Shown here: piece after piece, positions 51,567-60,948 of the stretch
How the letters are laid out: each line of letters opens with the position of its first letter
How positions within the stretch are numbered: position 1 is the stretch's first letter
DNA from: JBKHYJ01 sp046565505
GTDB lineage: Bacteria; Acidobacteriota; Blastocatellia; UBA7656
Length of the DNA: 64,000 nt
Direction of reading: 5' to 3'
Assembly (NCBI GenBank): GCA_046565505.1
Contig: JBKHYJ010000044.1
Span: forward strand, 1-64,000
Position numbers and translations under genes: made by a program
The notes under the pieces: generated by a model
The model's database searches: none
Told to the model about the DNA's origin: nothing
Seen by the model: only the letters and a program-made list of their open reading frames with translations

Positions 51567-51776
51567 TCGGCAGGTCCGCTCAGAAGGCCCCGTTGATAGC
51601 CTGGATGCCGAGCCTGATTTCTGATTCGACTTCTCACGCGCCCGACCGGACCGAAATAGCTTAGTATCAGTCGTCTGCCCCTCAGACAAGATTACTAATC
51701 CGCATCCCGGCTGTTCTGTCTATGCGAGGGCGCACACCCCTCACCTAAGCCGCGACGATGAAATCAAAATCGAGAT

Positions 51777-54700
51777 ATGATGATTGAAAATAACCACCCC
51801 TCACTCTTCCCCCTCGCCCGAAAAATAGTTCGCAGCACTTTACTCTCTCTCGCCTTCTGCTTCGCGTTGAGCGCGGCGGCGGCCGCACAGGCCTACCCGG
51901 CGGCATGGCCCAGTGACGCGACATTCGCCTCTTGCACGAAGCTCGGGGCGGCGATCAGGGATTTGAGGACCGACGCGAACGACCTAACTGATGGCGGCAC
52001 GGGAGTAAACCCGGATTCGGCCGACACCTACGATGGCGGCGCGAGGGGCAGCGCCGGGACCCTCACGACGGTTTACTATTATTACGACAGTACCAACCAG
52101 GTACTCTTTTTCAGGATGCGGCTGCTCGGAGACCCGAGGCAGGGCGCCGGGCTTTCAAACGGCACGTGGAATGTAATCTTTGATACCGACGGGGACGGGT
52201 GGAAGGAATTCTTCATAGAGGTGAACGGCAACAGCTCCCCGGACTTCATCAACATCTACTATGGCGACACGAACCAGCAGGACATACCGAACGGCTTCAC
52301 CTGCGCGACCAACGGTCAGGGGAAAGTGTGGAATCAAGAGATAACGCTGGGCACGCATGTAAGGGTGACCGCGATCACCGGAGGCGGCTTCTTCCTCGAC
52401 TACCAGGTCCCCCTGAGCGCGTTCAAGGATTGCAGCGGGACACAGTTGCTCGGCGAGAACACGCCGGTCCAATTCATCTTCACCACGTCGCAGACGACTC
52501 AGAACCCGATCCAGAAAGACCTCGTAGGCTCGGGGCAATACACGATGACTGACTCGAAGTTCCTCCCCTCTGCCGACATCACGCTGATCGGCGGGCTCGT
52601 CAGCCAGGTCCCGCTGGTCACCTCCTCAGCCCACACCTGCGGGGCGGGCACTAACTTCAGCCCCGTCACGCTCACGGCGACGGTGACGGATACGCTGGAC
52701 GTTTCCGGCACGGGAGGCAGCGCGACGGTGGTCGATACGATCTCTAACGTGACATTCTTCTACCGCCGGGATGGCTCTAACACTTGGACTCAGATCGCCA
52801 GCCCCGTTACCAGCCCCGTCTCCGGCACCCTCAACAAGTGGTCCGTATCCTGGAATACCAACTCGCTCGTCGCCGACACGTATTGGATTAAAGTGGTCGT
52901 CACGGACAGTCAGGGCAACGTCGCCACCGATACGGTGCATGGGGTGAACCTCATAAATTGCAACAGCGTCACGTACGTGGACCTGGTGTCGTTCGGCGCG
53001 ACCGCCGACGAGAGCGGTCAAGTGCTTCTCCAGTGGAAGACAGGTTATGAAATAAACAACCTGGGGTTCAACATATACCGCGAAGTCGCGGGCAAGCGCG
53101 CGCGCATCAACCCTTCTATTCTGGCCGGCTCGGCTTTGCTCGCGGGCAAGGCCGAGCTCACGGCCGGGCAGTCTTACGCATGGGCGGACAGGCTGCCCGG
53201 CGGGAAGGAGTTCGCGCAGTACTGGCTAGAGGACGTAGACCTGAAGGGCAAGGCCACGCTTCACGGGCCGATCTCTCCCGTGGCCGGCAAGCTCACCGCG
53301 CAGGCGCAGGCGCTAACGTTGAGCAGGCTGAGCAGCGCCTCGCCGACGGGCGGGCCGCGCCCGTCGGAGCAGCAAACCGTAAGCGTGCCCGCAGCCGAAT
53401 CCGGGGGCCGCGCACGCTCTGTGGTGTCGGCCGCGAGCGGAAATGGCATCGAGACTCAGTGGGACATCGCCTCGCAGGCGGGCGTCAAGCTGATGGTCCG
53501 AGGGAGCGGGTGGTATAGAGTTAATCAGCCCGACCTCGCCGCCGCGGGCCTTGACGTATGGCGCGATTCCCGCTTCCTACAGCTTTACGCGGATGGCGAA
53601 GAGATTCCCATCGTGGTCAACGGGGGGCGAAACGGGCGGCTTGAGCCCGCCGACTCTATCGAGTTTTATGGGACGGGGCTCGACACACCTTCGACGGACC
53701 TGCACACTTATTATCTCCTGTATGGCAGGCAGGCGGGGCGACGCATCAGCCAGGCGCCGGCCATCTCCGCAGCGCAGGGCCGCGCACGGAGCTTCCCCAT
53801 CACGATAGAGCGTAAGGAGCGGTCCGTTTATTTCATAACACTGAAGAACGGGGACGCGGACAACTGGTTCGGGCCCATCATTACGTCCGAGCCCGTCGAG
53901 CAGCCTCTAACGGTCAAGCGTATGGACCGCGACGCCACCGGCGCGGCGATGCTGGAAGTCGCGATTCAGGGCGTCACCTCCGCCGACTCGCCGGCGACCC
54001 ATGTTGTAAAGGCGACGCTGAACGGGGTCGAGGTGGGCACGCTAAACTTTGATGGCGAGGCGCGTCACTTGGGCCATATGAGAGTCCCGAACGGCGTCCT
54101 GCGGGACGGTGAGAACACCTTGAGCTTGCAGGCTCAAGCGGGTGAGATGGACATAAGCGTGCTTGATTACGTTCGACTCACCTACGCTCACACTTACATG
54201 GCCGATGACAGCAGGCTGCTGTTCACCCTGGAGGGGGGCGAGGCGGTAAAGGTAGGGGGTTTCAACGACGGCAAGGTCAGAGTCCTTGACATCACGGACG
54301 CGGCCGCGCCGCAAGAAATCCGTGGGTCTGTGGAAGCCAGGGAAACGGATTACGCCGTGACCGTAGCGAGCCCCGAAGCGGGGCAGCGAACTCTGCTCGC
54401 CCTTACGCCCGAGCAGAGCCTGCGACCTGAAGCGATCATCGCGAACCAACCTTCCTCATGGAATCGCGCCAGCCAGGGCGCCGACCTGCTCATCATCTCC
54501 CACGGCAGCTTCATCGCGGGCCTCGAACCGCTCAAGCGCCTGAGAAAAACACAGGGCTATCAGGTGTCGGTCGTGGACGTGGAAGACATCTATGACGAGT
54601 TCGGCTATGGCGCGCGGAGCCCCGAGGCGATAAGAGATTTCCTCGCACGGGCTAGGTCGAGTTGGAGGAGGCCGCCCCGGTTCGTGTTGTTCTTAGGGGA

Positions 54701-55505
54701 CGCCAGCTTCGACCCCAAAAATCATTTAAGGCTGGGCGACTGGGACCTCGTGCCGACGAAGCTCATCGAGACTGCTCAAATGGAGACGGCAAGCGACGAC
54801 TGGCTGGCGGACTTCAACGCGGACGGGGTGCCTGATATGGCAGTGGGGCGACTGCCCGCCCGTACCCCGCAAGAGGCGGCGGTCATGGTCGGTAAGGTCG
54901 TGAGCTACGAGCAGTCCGGCAGGCCGGAGGGCGTCTTGCTGGTCGCGGACAAGAATGACGGCTTCGACTTTGAGAGGGTGAGCGCGGGAGTCAAGAGCTT
55001 GATCCCGGCGGGCGTACCCGTGCGCGAAGTGCTCAGGAGCCAGTTGGACGACGCGGCGGCGGGCCGCCAAACCGTCGAAGGCATAAACAGGGGCCCCAGG
55101 GTTGTAAACTACCTCGGGCATGGGTCCGTCCAACTGTGGAGGGGCAACCTGCTCACGTCGTCGGACGCGGCGGCTCTGACCAACGGCGAAGGGCTGTCGC
55201 TGGTCGTGTCAATGACGTGCTTGAACGGCTTCTACCACGACCCTTATCTAGAGAGCCTCGCCGAGTCATTGATTAAATCAGAGCATGGCGGGGCGGTGGC
55301 GGTGTGGGCCTCGTCCACCCTGACGGGGCCGTCTTCCCAGTCGTTAATGAACCGGGAGGTCATCAGGCAAATATTCTCCGCAGACTCGAAAGGGCGCGGG
55401 CTCACAATAGGCGAAGCCACGGCGCGGGCGAAAGCTGCCGTAGCCGACGCCGACGTGCGCCGGAGCTGGATACTCTTCGGCGACCCCACGACAAGGCTGA
55501 AGTAG
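51777..55505 (+). CDS. Secreted C25 (gingipain-type) cysteine peptidase
   Basis: 1242 residues. Signal peptide at residues about 18-38 (STLLSLAFCFALSAAAAAQA). Residues about 40-260 are a beta-sandwich binding-type domain; about 270-390 Ig-like; about 400-490 a fibronectin-like block (GQVLLQWKTGYEINNLGFNI). Residues about 900-1242 are the C25 catalytic domain: FVLFLGDASFDPKNHL, VPDMAVGRLPARTPQEA, VVNYLGHGSV with His1115 and VVSMTCLNGF with Cys1148. Cleaves after Arg or Lys in known gingipains; specificity here is unknown. It ends right after the catalytic domain (FGDPTTRLK), with no type IX secretion tail, so export and anchoring differ from Bacteroidetes. Confidence 0.9.
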   Translation: MMIENNHPSLFPLARKIVRSTLLSLAFCFALSAAAAAQAYPAAWPSDATFASCTKLGAAIRDLRTDANDLTDGGTGVNPDSADTYDGGARGSAGTLTTVYYYYDSTNQVLFFRMRLLGDPRQGAGLSNGTWNVIFDTDGDGWKEFFIEVNGNSSPDFINIYYGDTNQQDIPNGFTCATNGQGKVWNQEITLGTHVRVTAITGGGFFLDYQVPLSAFKDCSGTQLLGENTPVQFIFTTSQTTQNPIQKDLVGSGQYTMTDSKFLPSADITLIGGLVSQVPLVTSSAHTCGAGTNFSPVTLTATVTDTLDVSGTGGSATVVDTISNVTFFYRRDGSNTWTQIASPVTSPVSGTLNKWSVSWNTNSLVADTYWIKVVVTDSQGNVATDTVHGVNLINCNSVTYVDLVSFGATADESGQVLLQWKTGYEINNLGFNIYREVAGKRARINPSILAGSALLAGKAELTAGQSYAWADRLPGGKEFAQYWLEDVDLKGKATLHGPISPVAGKLTAQAQALTLSRLSSASPTGGPRPSEQQTVSVPAAESGGRARSVVSAASGNGIETQWDIASQAGVKLMVRGSGWYRVNQPDLAAAGLDVWRDSRFLQLYADGEEIPIVVNGGRNGRLEPADSIEFYGTGLDTPSTDLHTYYLLYGRQAGRRISQAPAISAAQGRARSFPITIERKERSVYFITLKNGDADNWFGPIITSEPVEQPLTVKRMDRDATGAAMLEVAIQGVTSADSPATHVVKATLNGVEVGTLNFDGEARHLGHMRVPNGVLRDGENTLSLQAQAGEMDISVLDYVRLTYAHTYMADDSRLLFTLEGGEAVKVGGFNDGKVRVLDITDAAAPQEIRGSVEARETDYAVTVASPEAGQRTLLALTPEQSLRPEAIIANQPSSWNRASQGADLLIISHGSFIAGLEPLKRLRKTQGYQVSVVDVEDIYDEFGYGARSPEAIRDFLARARSSWRRPPRFVLFLGDASFDPKNHLRLGDWDLVPTKLIETAQMETASDDWLADFNADGVPDMAVGRLPARTPQEAAVMVGKVVSYEQSGRPEGVLLVADKNDGFDFERVSAGVKSLIPAGVPVREVLRSQLDDAAAGRQTVEGINRGPRVVNYLGHGSVQLWRGNLLTSSDAAALTNGEGLSLVVSMTCLNGFYHDPYLESLAESLIKSEHGGAVAVWASSTLTGPSSQSLMNREVIRQIFSADSKGRGLTIGEATARAKAAVADADVRRSWILFGDPTTRLK

Positions 55506-55516
55506 TAACGGGATGG

Positions 55517-55540
55517 GGGCCTCTTTTAACCTTGAGGCCC
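55517..55540. terminator. Bidirectional terminator hairpin
   Basis: GGGCCTC (55517-55523), 10-base loop, GAGGCCC (55534-55540), followed by ttctaatt on the plus strand. It lies between the convergent C25 peptidase and O-methyltransferase genes, whose stops are only 37 bases apart. Confidence 0.6.
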
Positions 55541-55542
55541 TT

Positions 55543-56187
55543 CTAATTCTCCATGCGCTTCCAGGCAAGCATGATCCCGTCGCGGATCGTCAGGCAGACG
55601 TTTTCGACGCGCGGGTCCTGCTGCACGCGGGTATTGAAAGCGACGATTGCGCGGGTGGCTTCGTCCCGCGGGTCAAGCACTCTGCCGCTCCACAAGACGT
55701 TATCGGCGACGAACAGGCCGCCCGGCCTGACCAGGTCGAAACACGCCTCGTAGTAATTCACGTAGTTTTCCTTGTCGGCGTCTATGAAAACCATGTCGAT
55801 TGGCTCTGTCAGGCTCGTCACGGTTTCGAGCGCGGGGCCCATGCGCACTTCGATCTTGTGGCCGTGGGGGCTCTCCGCGAAGTAGCGGCGGGCGATCCGC
55901 TCGGCCTCCGGGTCAACGTCGCAAGTGATGAGGCGGCCATCCTCGGGCAACCCTTCGGCCATCATCAGCGCGCTGTAGCCCGTAAACATGCCTATCTCTA
56001 ACACGCGCCGGGCGCCGGTCAGGTGGACGAGCATCTTCAGGAAGCGGCCCTCGATCCGGCCGACCTGCATCTCGGGATATTTCATGTCCCGGAACGTCTC
56101 TTCCCTGAGGCGCTCGAAGAGGTCCGCCGCAGGCTTCGTATGATCGTGCGCGTACTGCTCGACTGCTTCGTCTATGAAAGATTCCAT
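55543..56187 (-). CDS. Family 3 O-methyltransferase (caffeoyl-CoA OMT-like)
   Basis: 214 residues from ATG 56187, eight bases after GGAGG; a GTG at 56193 is too close to it. Metal-dependent SAM methyltransferase: VLEIGMFTGYSALMMAEGL is motif I, MVFIDADKENYVNYYE holds metal ligands and LFVADNVLWSGRV follows. Acts on catechol-like hydroxyls in characterised relatives; substrate here unknown. Cytoplasmic, probably monocistronic. Confidence 0.92.
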   Translation of the reverse strand: MESFIDEAVEQYAHDHTKPAADLFERLREETFRDMKYPEMQVGRIEGRFLKMLVHLTGARRVLEIGMFTGYSALMMAEGLPEDGRLITCDVDPEAERIARRYFAESPHGHKIEVRMGPALETVTSLTEPIDMVFIDADKENYVNYYEACFDLVRPGGLFVADNVLWSGRVLDPRDEATRAIVAFNTRVQQDPRVENVCLTIRDGIMLAWKRMEN

Positions 56188-56218
56188 TAACACACCCTCC
56201 TGCCTCTGAGCTTGACCG

Positions 56219-56253
56219 GGCGGGGCGAATCAATTCGCCCGCTTCGCCCCGCC
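56219..56253 (-). terminator. Strong inverted repeat after the S9 peptidase gene
   Basis: GGCGGGGCGAA (56219-56229) and TTCGCCCCGCC (56243-56253) are exact 11-bp arms around 13 bases. It is downstream of the peptidase gene and upstream of the methyltransferase gene on the minus strand. No T-tract; Rho-independent action uncertain. Confidence 0.45.
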
Positions 56254-56335
56254 ATGCAACTACTTCTTTCCGCCGGCGTCCGCCCGCGCCCGCCTCCGGC
56301 GCGAACTCCGGCTATTTATTTTAACCCTGCCCACT

Positions 56336-59296
56336 CTAATTCTGCGCCTTCTCTGCGGCGGCGGCCGTCGACCTGTACTTTTCTTTCTCTTTCTCCCTTT
56401 GCAGGTACGGGATTCCCTTCTCCATCCATTCGGGCTTGGGCGCGCCTTTCAGGTAGTGGTCGAAGAATTGCTGCAACCGCATGGTGTAATCTTTCTGGTT
56501 GGCGCGCCTGCGAAGGCCGTGCGGCTCGCCGTTGTAGTTGAACATGTAGACTTCTTTGCCCAGCCGGCGCAGCGCCAGGAAGTACTCAATGCCCTGATAC
56601 CACGGCACGGCGTCATCATTGTCGTTGTGGAGCATGAGCAGCGGCGTCCGCACCTGATTGGCTCTGAAGACGGGAGAGTTCTCTAAAAACAGCATCGGCG
56701 CTTCCCACAGATTCCCGCCGATGCGGCTCTGCGAGTGCTCGTACTGGAACTGCCTGGGCAGGCCCGTCCCCCACCGAATCCCGCTGTAGGCGCTCGTCAT
56801 GTTGGCGACGGGAGCCCCGGCCGCGGCCGCCTTGAACCTCGTCGTCTGCGTTATCATGTAAGCTATCTGATACCCGCCCCAGCTGTGCCCCTGTATGCCT
56901 ATGGCGCCCTCGTCGACGAAGCCCTTGTCGGCGACCGCCTGGATGGCCGGCAGCACGCACTTGAGCGCGCTCTGGCCCGGGTGGCCTATCGTGTAGACGA
57001 TGTCAGGCATGAAGACCAGGTAGCCGTTGCTCGCGTAATAAGAGGCGTTGATGCTGTGGCCGGGCTTCGGGTCCACGAACCGATTTAGCCCTTCCGAAAG
57101 CGTCTCGTAGATGTAGACGATCATCGGGTACTTCTTGCCGGGGTCGAAGTTCGCGGGCTTAATCAGCAAGCCGCTCAAGGCCACCCCGTCCAGGTTCTTA
57201 TACCTGACAAGCTCTGCGGTCCCCCAGAGCAGCCCATCCTTCTGCGGGTTCGCGTCGCTCACCTTCTTCATCTGCCGGAAGTCGGGCCCGGCGACGAGCA
57301 GGTCCGGGAACTCGCTGAAGGTCGAAGCCGTGAGCAAGTAAACGTCCACGTCTTTCGCCTTCGACGGCGGGCCGAAAAGCTTCGCCGCCATTAACAGCTT
57401 CTCGGGCATGCCGCCATCCACCCTGTCCCGGTAAAAGCCCGAATCCCGCGTCCATTCGTTCTCCGCCCTGAGCAGCATCGGCGCGGCCGGGTCTATCGCC
57501 TTCTCCTGCGGGTCGAGCTTCACGTAGCGGAATTGAATCTTCTCTTTGCGCCCGACCCCGTCGGTCAGGTTCTTCGCCCCGCCACCATCGGGCGCGACCT
57601 GCCATATGTCGTAGCGGTCATAAACGAGGACGTACCTCTCGTCGGCGGTCCACCCCGCCGTGCCATAAGCGGGCGGCGTGCTGGGCGAGTCATGCTCTTC
57701 GTCGGAGAGCTTCACGCCCAAGCCCGCGGTCAGGTTTGTGACTTTGCCCGACGGCACGGAGACAGTGTTCCAGTCCTTGCCGTCGTAAAAGAGCGCGTAC
57801 CTGCCCGATGGAGACCACGTGGGGCTCCACTGCTGTTTCTTCAGGATGGGCCTGCGGCTGCCGTCCATCGTGTTGACCAGGAAGTTATCGGAGTAGTCCG
57901 TGTCGTACCCGACAAGTATCCTGTACTGGCGGTCGTCGGACCCTATGGCCCAGCGGCCATCGCTCGACGGGACTATCCTCTCCATCGTCCCGTCGGCCAA
58001 CTGGACGAATTTCTTCTCTCTCAGGTGATAGACGGCCCTGAACGACCTGTTGCGGTCCTGCTCGGCCCGCACCTTCTGCATGGGCTGTATGTAATCATCT
58101 TTCCAGTGCCACAAATCGGCCGTCACTTTATCGTCGGCGGCCGCCCCTTCGTCGTCCCGCTCCGGCTCGGGCGCGGGGATTACGCCGAAGAACACGCGCG
58201 CGCCATCGAGCGAAAAGGCGAGGTCGCCTTTATCGCTTATGACCATGCCGGGGCGAAAGTCAGGCGTGGAGCTTGAGACCAGGTCGGTCGCCCGGGCGGC
58301 CTTGCGGTCCCAGTGGTACAGCCTGAACTTCGGCCGCGCTGCCGCCGAATCGTCGCGGTCCGTGACGAAGGCGAGTTGGGTCTGCTTCTCGTCCCAGGTC
58401 AGCTTCGCGTATTTGCCCTTGCCGGCGGCGAGCGGCGCGGGGGGCCCGGCGGCCCCGGGTGTGACCGCGTACACGCCGTTCGTCTCTTCTTGCTTTGAAT
58501 AGACCGCGTAGACCAGGCTCCTGCCATCTTTGCTTACGGTGTACTCCAGCACGTCCCTGAACGTGCGGTCGCTCTTGTCGGCGAGGTTACGCAGCACGAG
58601 GTCGCTGCCGTACTCTTTCTTCTTCTTCCTCTCCGCGGGGGCCGCGTCCGCCTCCGGCGTTCTTTCGTCCCCCTTCTCCTCAGGCTTCGCGGCGTCCCTC
58701 TCGGGCTCAAGCAGGTATGCGACGAAGCCCGCGCCCTCTTCGGGCACTTTGAAATTCTTCACGCGCTCGACGCGCGTCACCTCGCCGGTCGAGAGGTCCA
58801 TGATGCCCATCGCATTTTTCGGCATGTCTTCGGGCTTCTTCTTCGCCCTCCTTGCCCTTTCGGTCTCGGCCTTCGCGGGGAGTATCTGAAAGATCACGAA
58901 GCGGGAGTCGGAGGTGAAGACGGGCCGCCCGCCGAATTGAGCGGGGCCCGCCTGAGGGGGGCCCACAGGAGGCTCCGCCGCCGGGTTGGGAGGAGGCGGG
59001 TTCACAGGTTGCGCGCCCCTCGTGTGACGCCACTCCGCGCCAGTCGCGAGGTTGCGCACGACGACCTCGCCGTCGCCATCCTGAGGGACCAGGGCGTACG
59101 CGAGGAGCTTCCCGTCGCGCGAGAGGGTCTGCCCCTGGATGCTCCGCCAACTGTCGTAGTCCGCATGGGTCAAAGGCCTCTTCCGCGCGGCCTGCTGCGC
59201 CAGCGCGGTCGAGGGTAGGAAGAGGGCTAATACGAACAGCGCGATAATTTTCTTGCGCGGAGCCGCCGGGGGCGAACCATAACTCATCACTATCAC
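56336..59296 (-). CDS. Secreted S9-family serine peptidase (prolyl oligopeptidase-like)
   Basis: 986 residues, longer than usual for S9 (about 650-900) because of low-complexity proline and lysine-glutamate inserts (NPPPPNPAAEPPVGPPQAGP near residue 100; EKKKPEDMP- and ERKKKKEYG-type runs up to 230). N-terminal signal with helix KIIALFVLALFLPSTALAQQ. Residues about 45-700 form a beta-propeller-type domain. The C-terminal alpha/beta hydrolase domain has GIQGHSWGGYQIAYM with Ser805, MLHNDNDDAVPWYQG with the aspartate and NYNGEPHGLRRR with the histidine. Probably a periplasmic or outer-surface di/tripeptidyl or acylaminoacyl peptidase; the exact type is not assignable. Confidence 0.93.
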   Translation of the reverse strand: MIVMSYGSPPAAPRKKIIALFVLALFLPSTALAQQAARKRPLTHADYDSWRSIQGQTLSRDGKLLAYALVPQDGDGEVVVRNLATGAEWRHTRGAQPVNPPPPNPAAEPPVGPPQAGPAQFGGRPVFTSDSRFVIFQILPAKAETERARRAKKKPEDMPKNAMGIMDLSTGEVTRVERVKNFKVPEEGAGFVAYLLEPERDAAKPEEKGDERTPEADAAPAERKKKKEYGSDLVLRNLADKSDRTFRDVLEYTVSKDGRSLVYAVYSKQEETNGVYAVTPGAAGPPAPLAAGKGKYAKLTWDEKQTQLAFVTDRDDSAAARPKFRLYHWDRKAARATDLVSSSTPDFRPGMVISDKGDLAFSLDGARVFFGVIPAPEPERDDEGAAADDKVTADLWHWKDDYIQPMQKVRAEQDRNRSFRAVYHLREKKFVQLADGTMERIVPSSDGRWAIGSDDRQYRILVGYDTDYSDNFLVNTMDGSRRPILKKQQWSPTWSPSGRYALFYDGKDWNTVSVPSGKVTNLTAGLGVKLSDEEHDSPSTPPAYGTAGWTADERYVLVYDRYDIWQVAPDGGGAKNLTDGVGRKEKIQFRYVKLDPQEKAIDPAAPMLLRAENEWTRDSGFYRDRVDGGMPEKLLMAAKLFGPPSKAKDVDVYLLTASTFSEFPDLLVAGPDFRQMKKVSDANPQKDGLLWGTAELVRYKNLDGVALSGLLIKPANFDPGKKYPMIVYIYETLSEGLNRFVDPKPGHSINASYYASNGYLVFMPDIVYTIGHPGQSALKCVLPAIQAVADKGFVDEGAIGIQGHSWGGYQIAYMITQTTRFKAAAAGAPVANMTSAYSGIRWGTGLPRQFQYEHSQSRIGGNLWEAPMLFLENSPVFRANQVRTPLLMLHNDNDDAVPWYQGIEYFLALRRLGKEVYMFNYNGEPHGLRRRANQKDYTMRLQQFFDHYLKGAPKPEWMEKGIPYLQREKEKEKYRSTAAAAEKAQN

Positions 59297-59445
59297 TCCT
59301 TAGCGCGACCTCATTGATGCGACGCTTAAATTGTCTTGCTTGTAAAGAATCTACAGCGCGTGGGGATCAGCTCCACCGGACTTAAAACAATAAAGCAGCC
59401 CGCCGCATGCGTCCAGCCGGCCGCGAAAGGTGAGCACCGCGTTGT

Positions 59446-60948
59446 TCATCGGACCGGGCGGCCCCAATCCGTCTCTCTTCGCAAGACGGGCTTCAGCATC
59501 TTCCCGCCGGGGTTGCGCGGCACGGGGTCTTTGCGAATCACCACGTATTGCGGGACCTTGAAGTCCGCGAGGTGCTTGCGGGCGAACGATAGCAGGTCGT
59601 CCGCGTCTACCTCCCGGCCGGGCCGGGGGACTATGACCGCGCCGACCTTCTCGCCCATCATCTCGTCGGGCACGCCCATGACGGCCACCTCGAATACCGC
59701 CGGGTGGGCGGCCAGCGCGTTCTCGACTTCGACGCAGTAAACGTTCTCCCCGCCCCGGCAGATCATGTCTTTCTTGCGGTCCACGATCTGCACGAAACCG
59801 TCCTCGTCTATGCGCGCCATGTCGCCCGTGTGGAGCCACCCGTTGACGAAGGCTTCGGCCGTCGCCTCCGGCTTGTTCCAATACCCCTTGACCACGTTCG
59901 AGCCCCGCACGAGCAGCTCGCCCACGCCCGTCTCGGGGTCCGCCTCGAACAAATCGAGGTCGACGACGGGCGCGGCGAACCCGACCGTCTCGGGGCGCGC
60001 GCGGGCGTATTCGTGCGGGAGGAACGTGGCGACCGACGACGTTTCCGTCAGGCCGAAGCCATTGCCGACCCGCGCGTTCGGGAACGCCTCCATGATCCTG
60101 GCCACGAGCTCCGGGGCGATTGGCGCGCCGCCATAAGAGACCCACCCCACCCCGGACGTGTCAAGCTCTTTGAAGTTCGGCTGGTTGATCGCGAACCAGT
60201 AGACGGCCGGGACCGACGTGAGCCGGTTGATGCGCTCGTCGGCAATCGCTCTCAGAAAAGCCTGCACCTCAAACGCTGGCATGATGACGACGGTGTCGCC
60301 TTCTTCGCACGTCGGCAGCAATTGACTGTTGCAGCCCGTGACGTGAAAGAGCGGGACCGAGACCAGGTTTCGGATGCCTTCGTCGCCGCTGCGTTTGATG
60401 ATGCGCCGGCAGGTCTCCGTGTTCGATAAGAAATTCTCGTGCGTCGTCATCGCGCCCTTCGGGAACCCGGTCGTGCCGCTAGTGTAGAATATGGCCGCCA
60501 CGTCGCCCGGCGTCAGGTCTTCGACCGCGAAGGGGTCGCCGTCGGGCAGCGGCCGGCCCGGCAGGAATGAGAACGCCGAGCCGGAATCCTTGGTGACGTA
60601 ATCGACCTCGGGCTCGCTGAACCGGGTGTTGACAGGGACTACGATTGCGCCCGCCATCTGCGCGCCGAAAAAAGCCAGGCACCAGTCGAGTCCGTTGCCC
60701 AGTTGTATGGCTACGCGGTCGCCGCGATTTATGCCGAGCCGCCTCAGCCCGCCCGCGACGCGCGCCGAGCGGTCCCAAAGCTGCCGGTAGCTGACCCGCC
60801 CGCCGCCTATCTCGACGATGGCTTCCTTGTCGGGCGATTTATCGACTGTGCCCCGCAGCATATCAACCAGTGAGTCCGGGCGGCCCTCGTAACGGGCGAC
60901 CCCATCGGGCCCGCGACTTATCCCCGCGTAGTCGAACGGTCTTATCAT
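59446..60948 (-). CDS. Acyl-CoA synthetase, class I adenylate-forming
   Basis: 500 residues. Activates a carboxylic acid to acyl-AMP and acyl-CoA. AIFYTSGTTGFPKGAMTTHE is the AMP-binding P-loop, VGNGFGLTETSSVATFLPHE the A5 region, WLHTGDMARIDEDGFVQIVD the A7-A8 hinge, and VPRNPGGKMLKPVLRRE carries the catalytic C-terminal lysine. No adenylation-domain carrier protein is attached. Acid specificity unknown. The start overlaps the stop of the phosphotriesterase-family gene by one base (TGATG), so the two act together. Confidence 0.93.
   Translation of the reverse strand: MIRPFDYAGISRGPDGVARYEGRPDSLVDMLRGTVDKSPDKEAIVEIGGGRVSYRQLWDRSARVAGGLRRLGINRGDRVAIQLGNGLDWCLAFFGAQMAGAIVVPVNTRFSEPEVDYVTKDSGSAFSFLPGRPLPDGDPFAVEDLTPGDVAAIFYTSGTTGFPKGAMTTHENFLSNTETCRRIIKRSGDEGIRNLVSVPLFHVTGCNSQLLPTCEEGDTVVIMPAFEVQAFLRAIADERINRLTSVPAVYWFAINQPNFKELDTSGVGWVSYGGAPIAPELVARIMEAFPNARVGNGFGLTETSSVATFLPHEYARARPETVGFAAPVVDLDLFEADPETGVGELLVRGSNVVKGYWNKPEATAEAFVNGWLHTGDMARIDEDGFVQIVDRKKDMICRGGENVYCVEVENALAAHPAVFEVAVMGVPDEMMGEKVGAVIVPRPGREVDADDLLSFARKHLADFKVPQYVVIRKDPVPRNPGGKMLKPVLRRETDWGRPVR

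Noticed and set aside
51573..51776. Riboswitch (for example cyclic-di-GMP) in the C25 peptidase leader
   Set aside because: The conserved core sequence of that class is not present.
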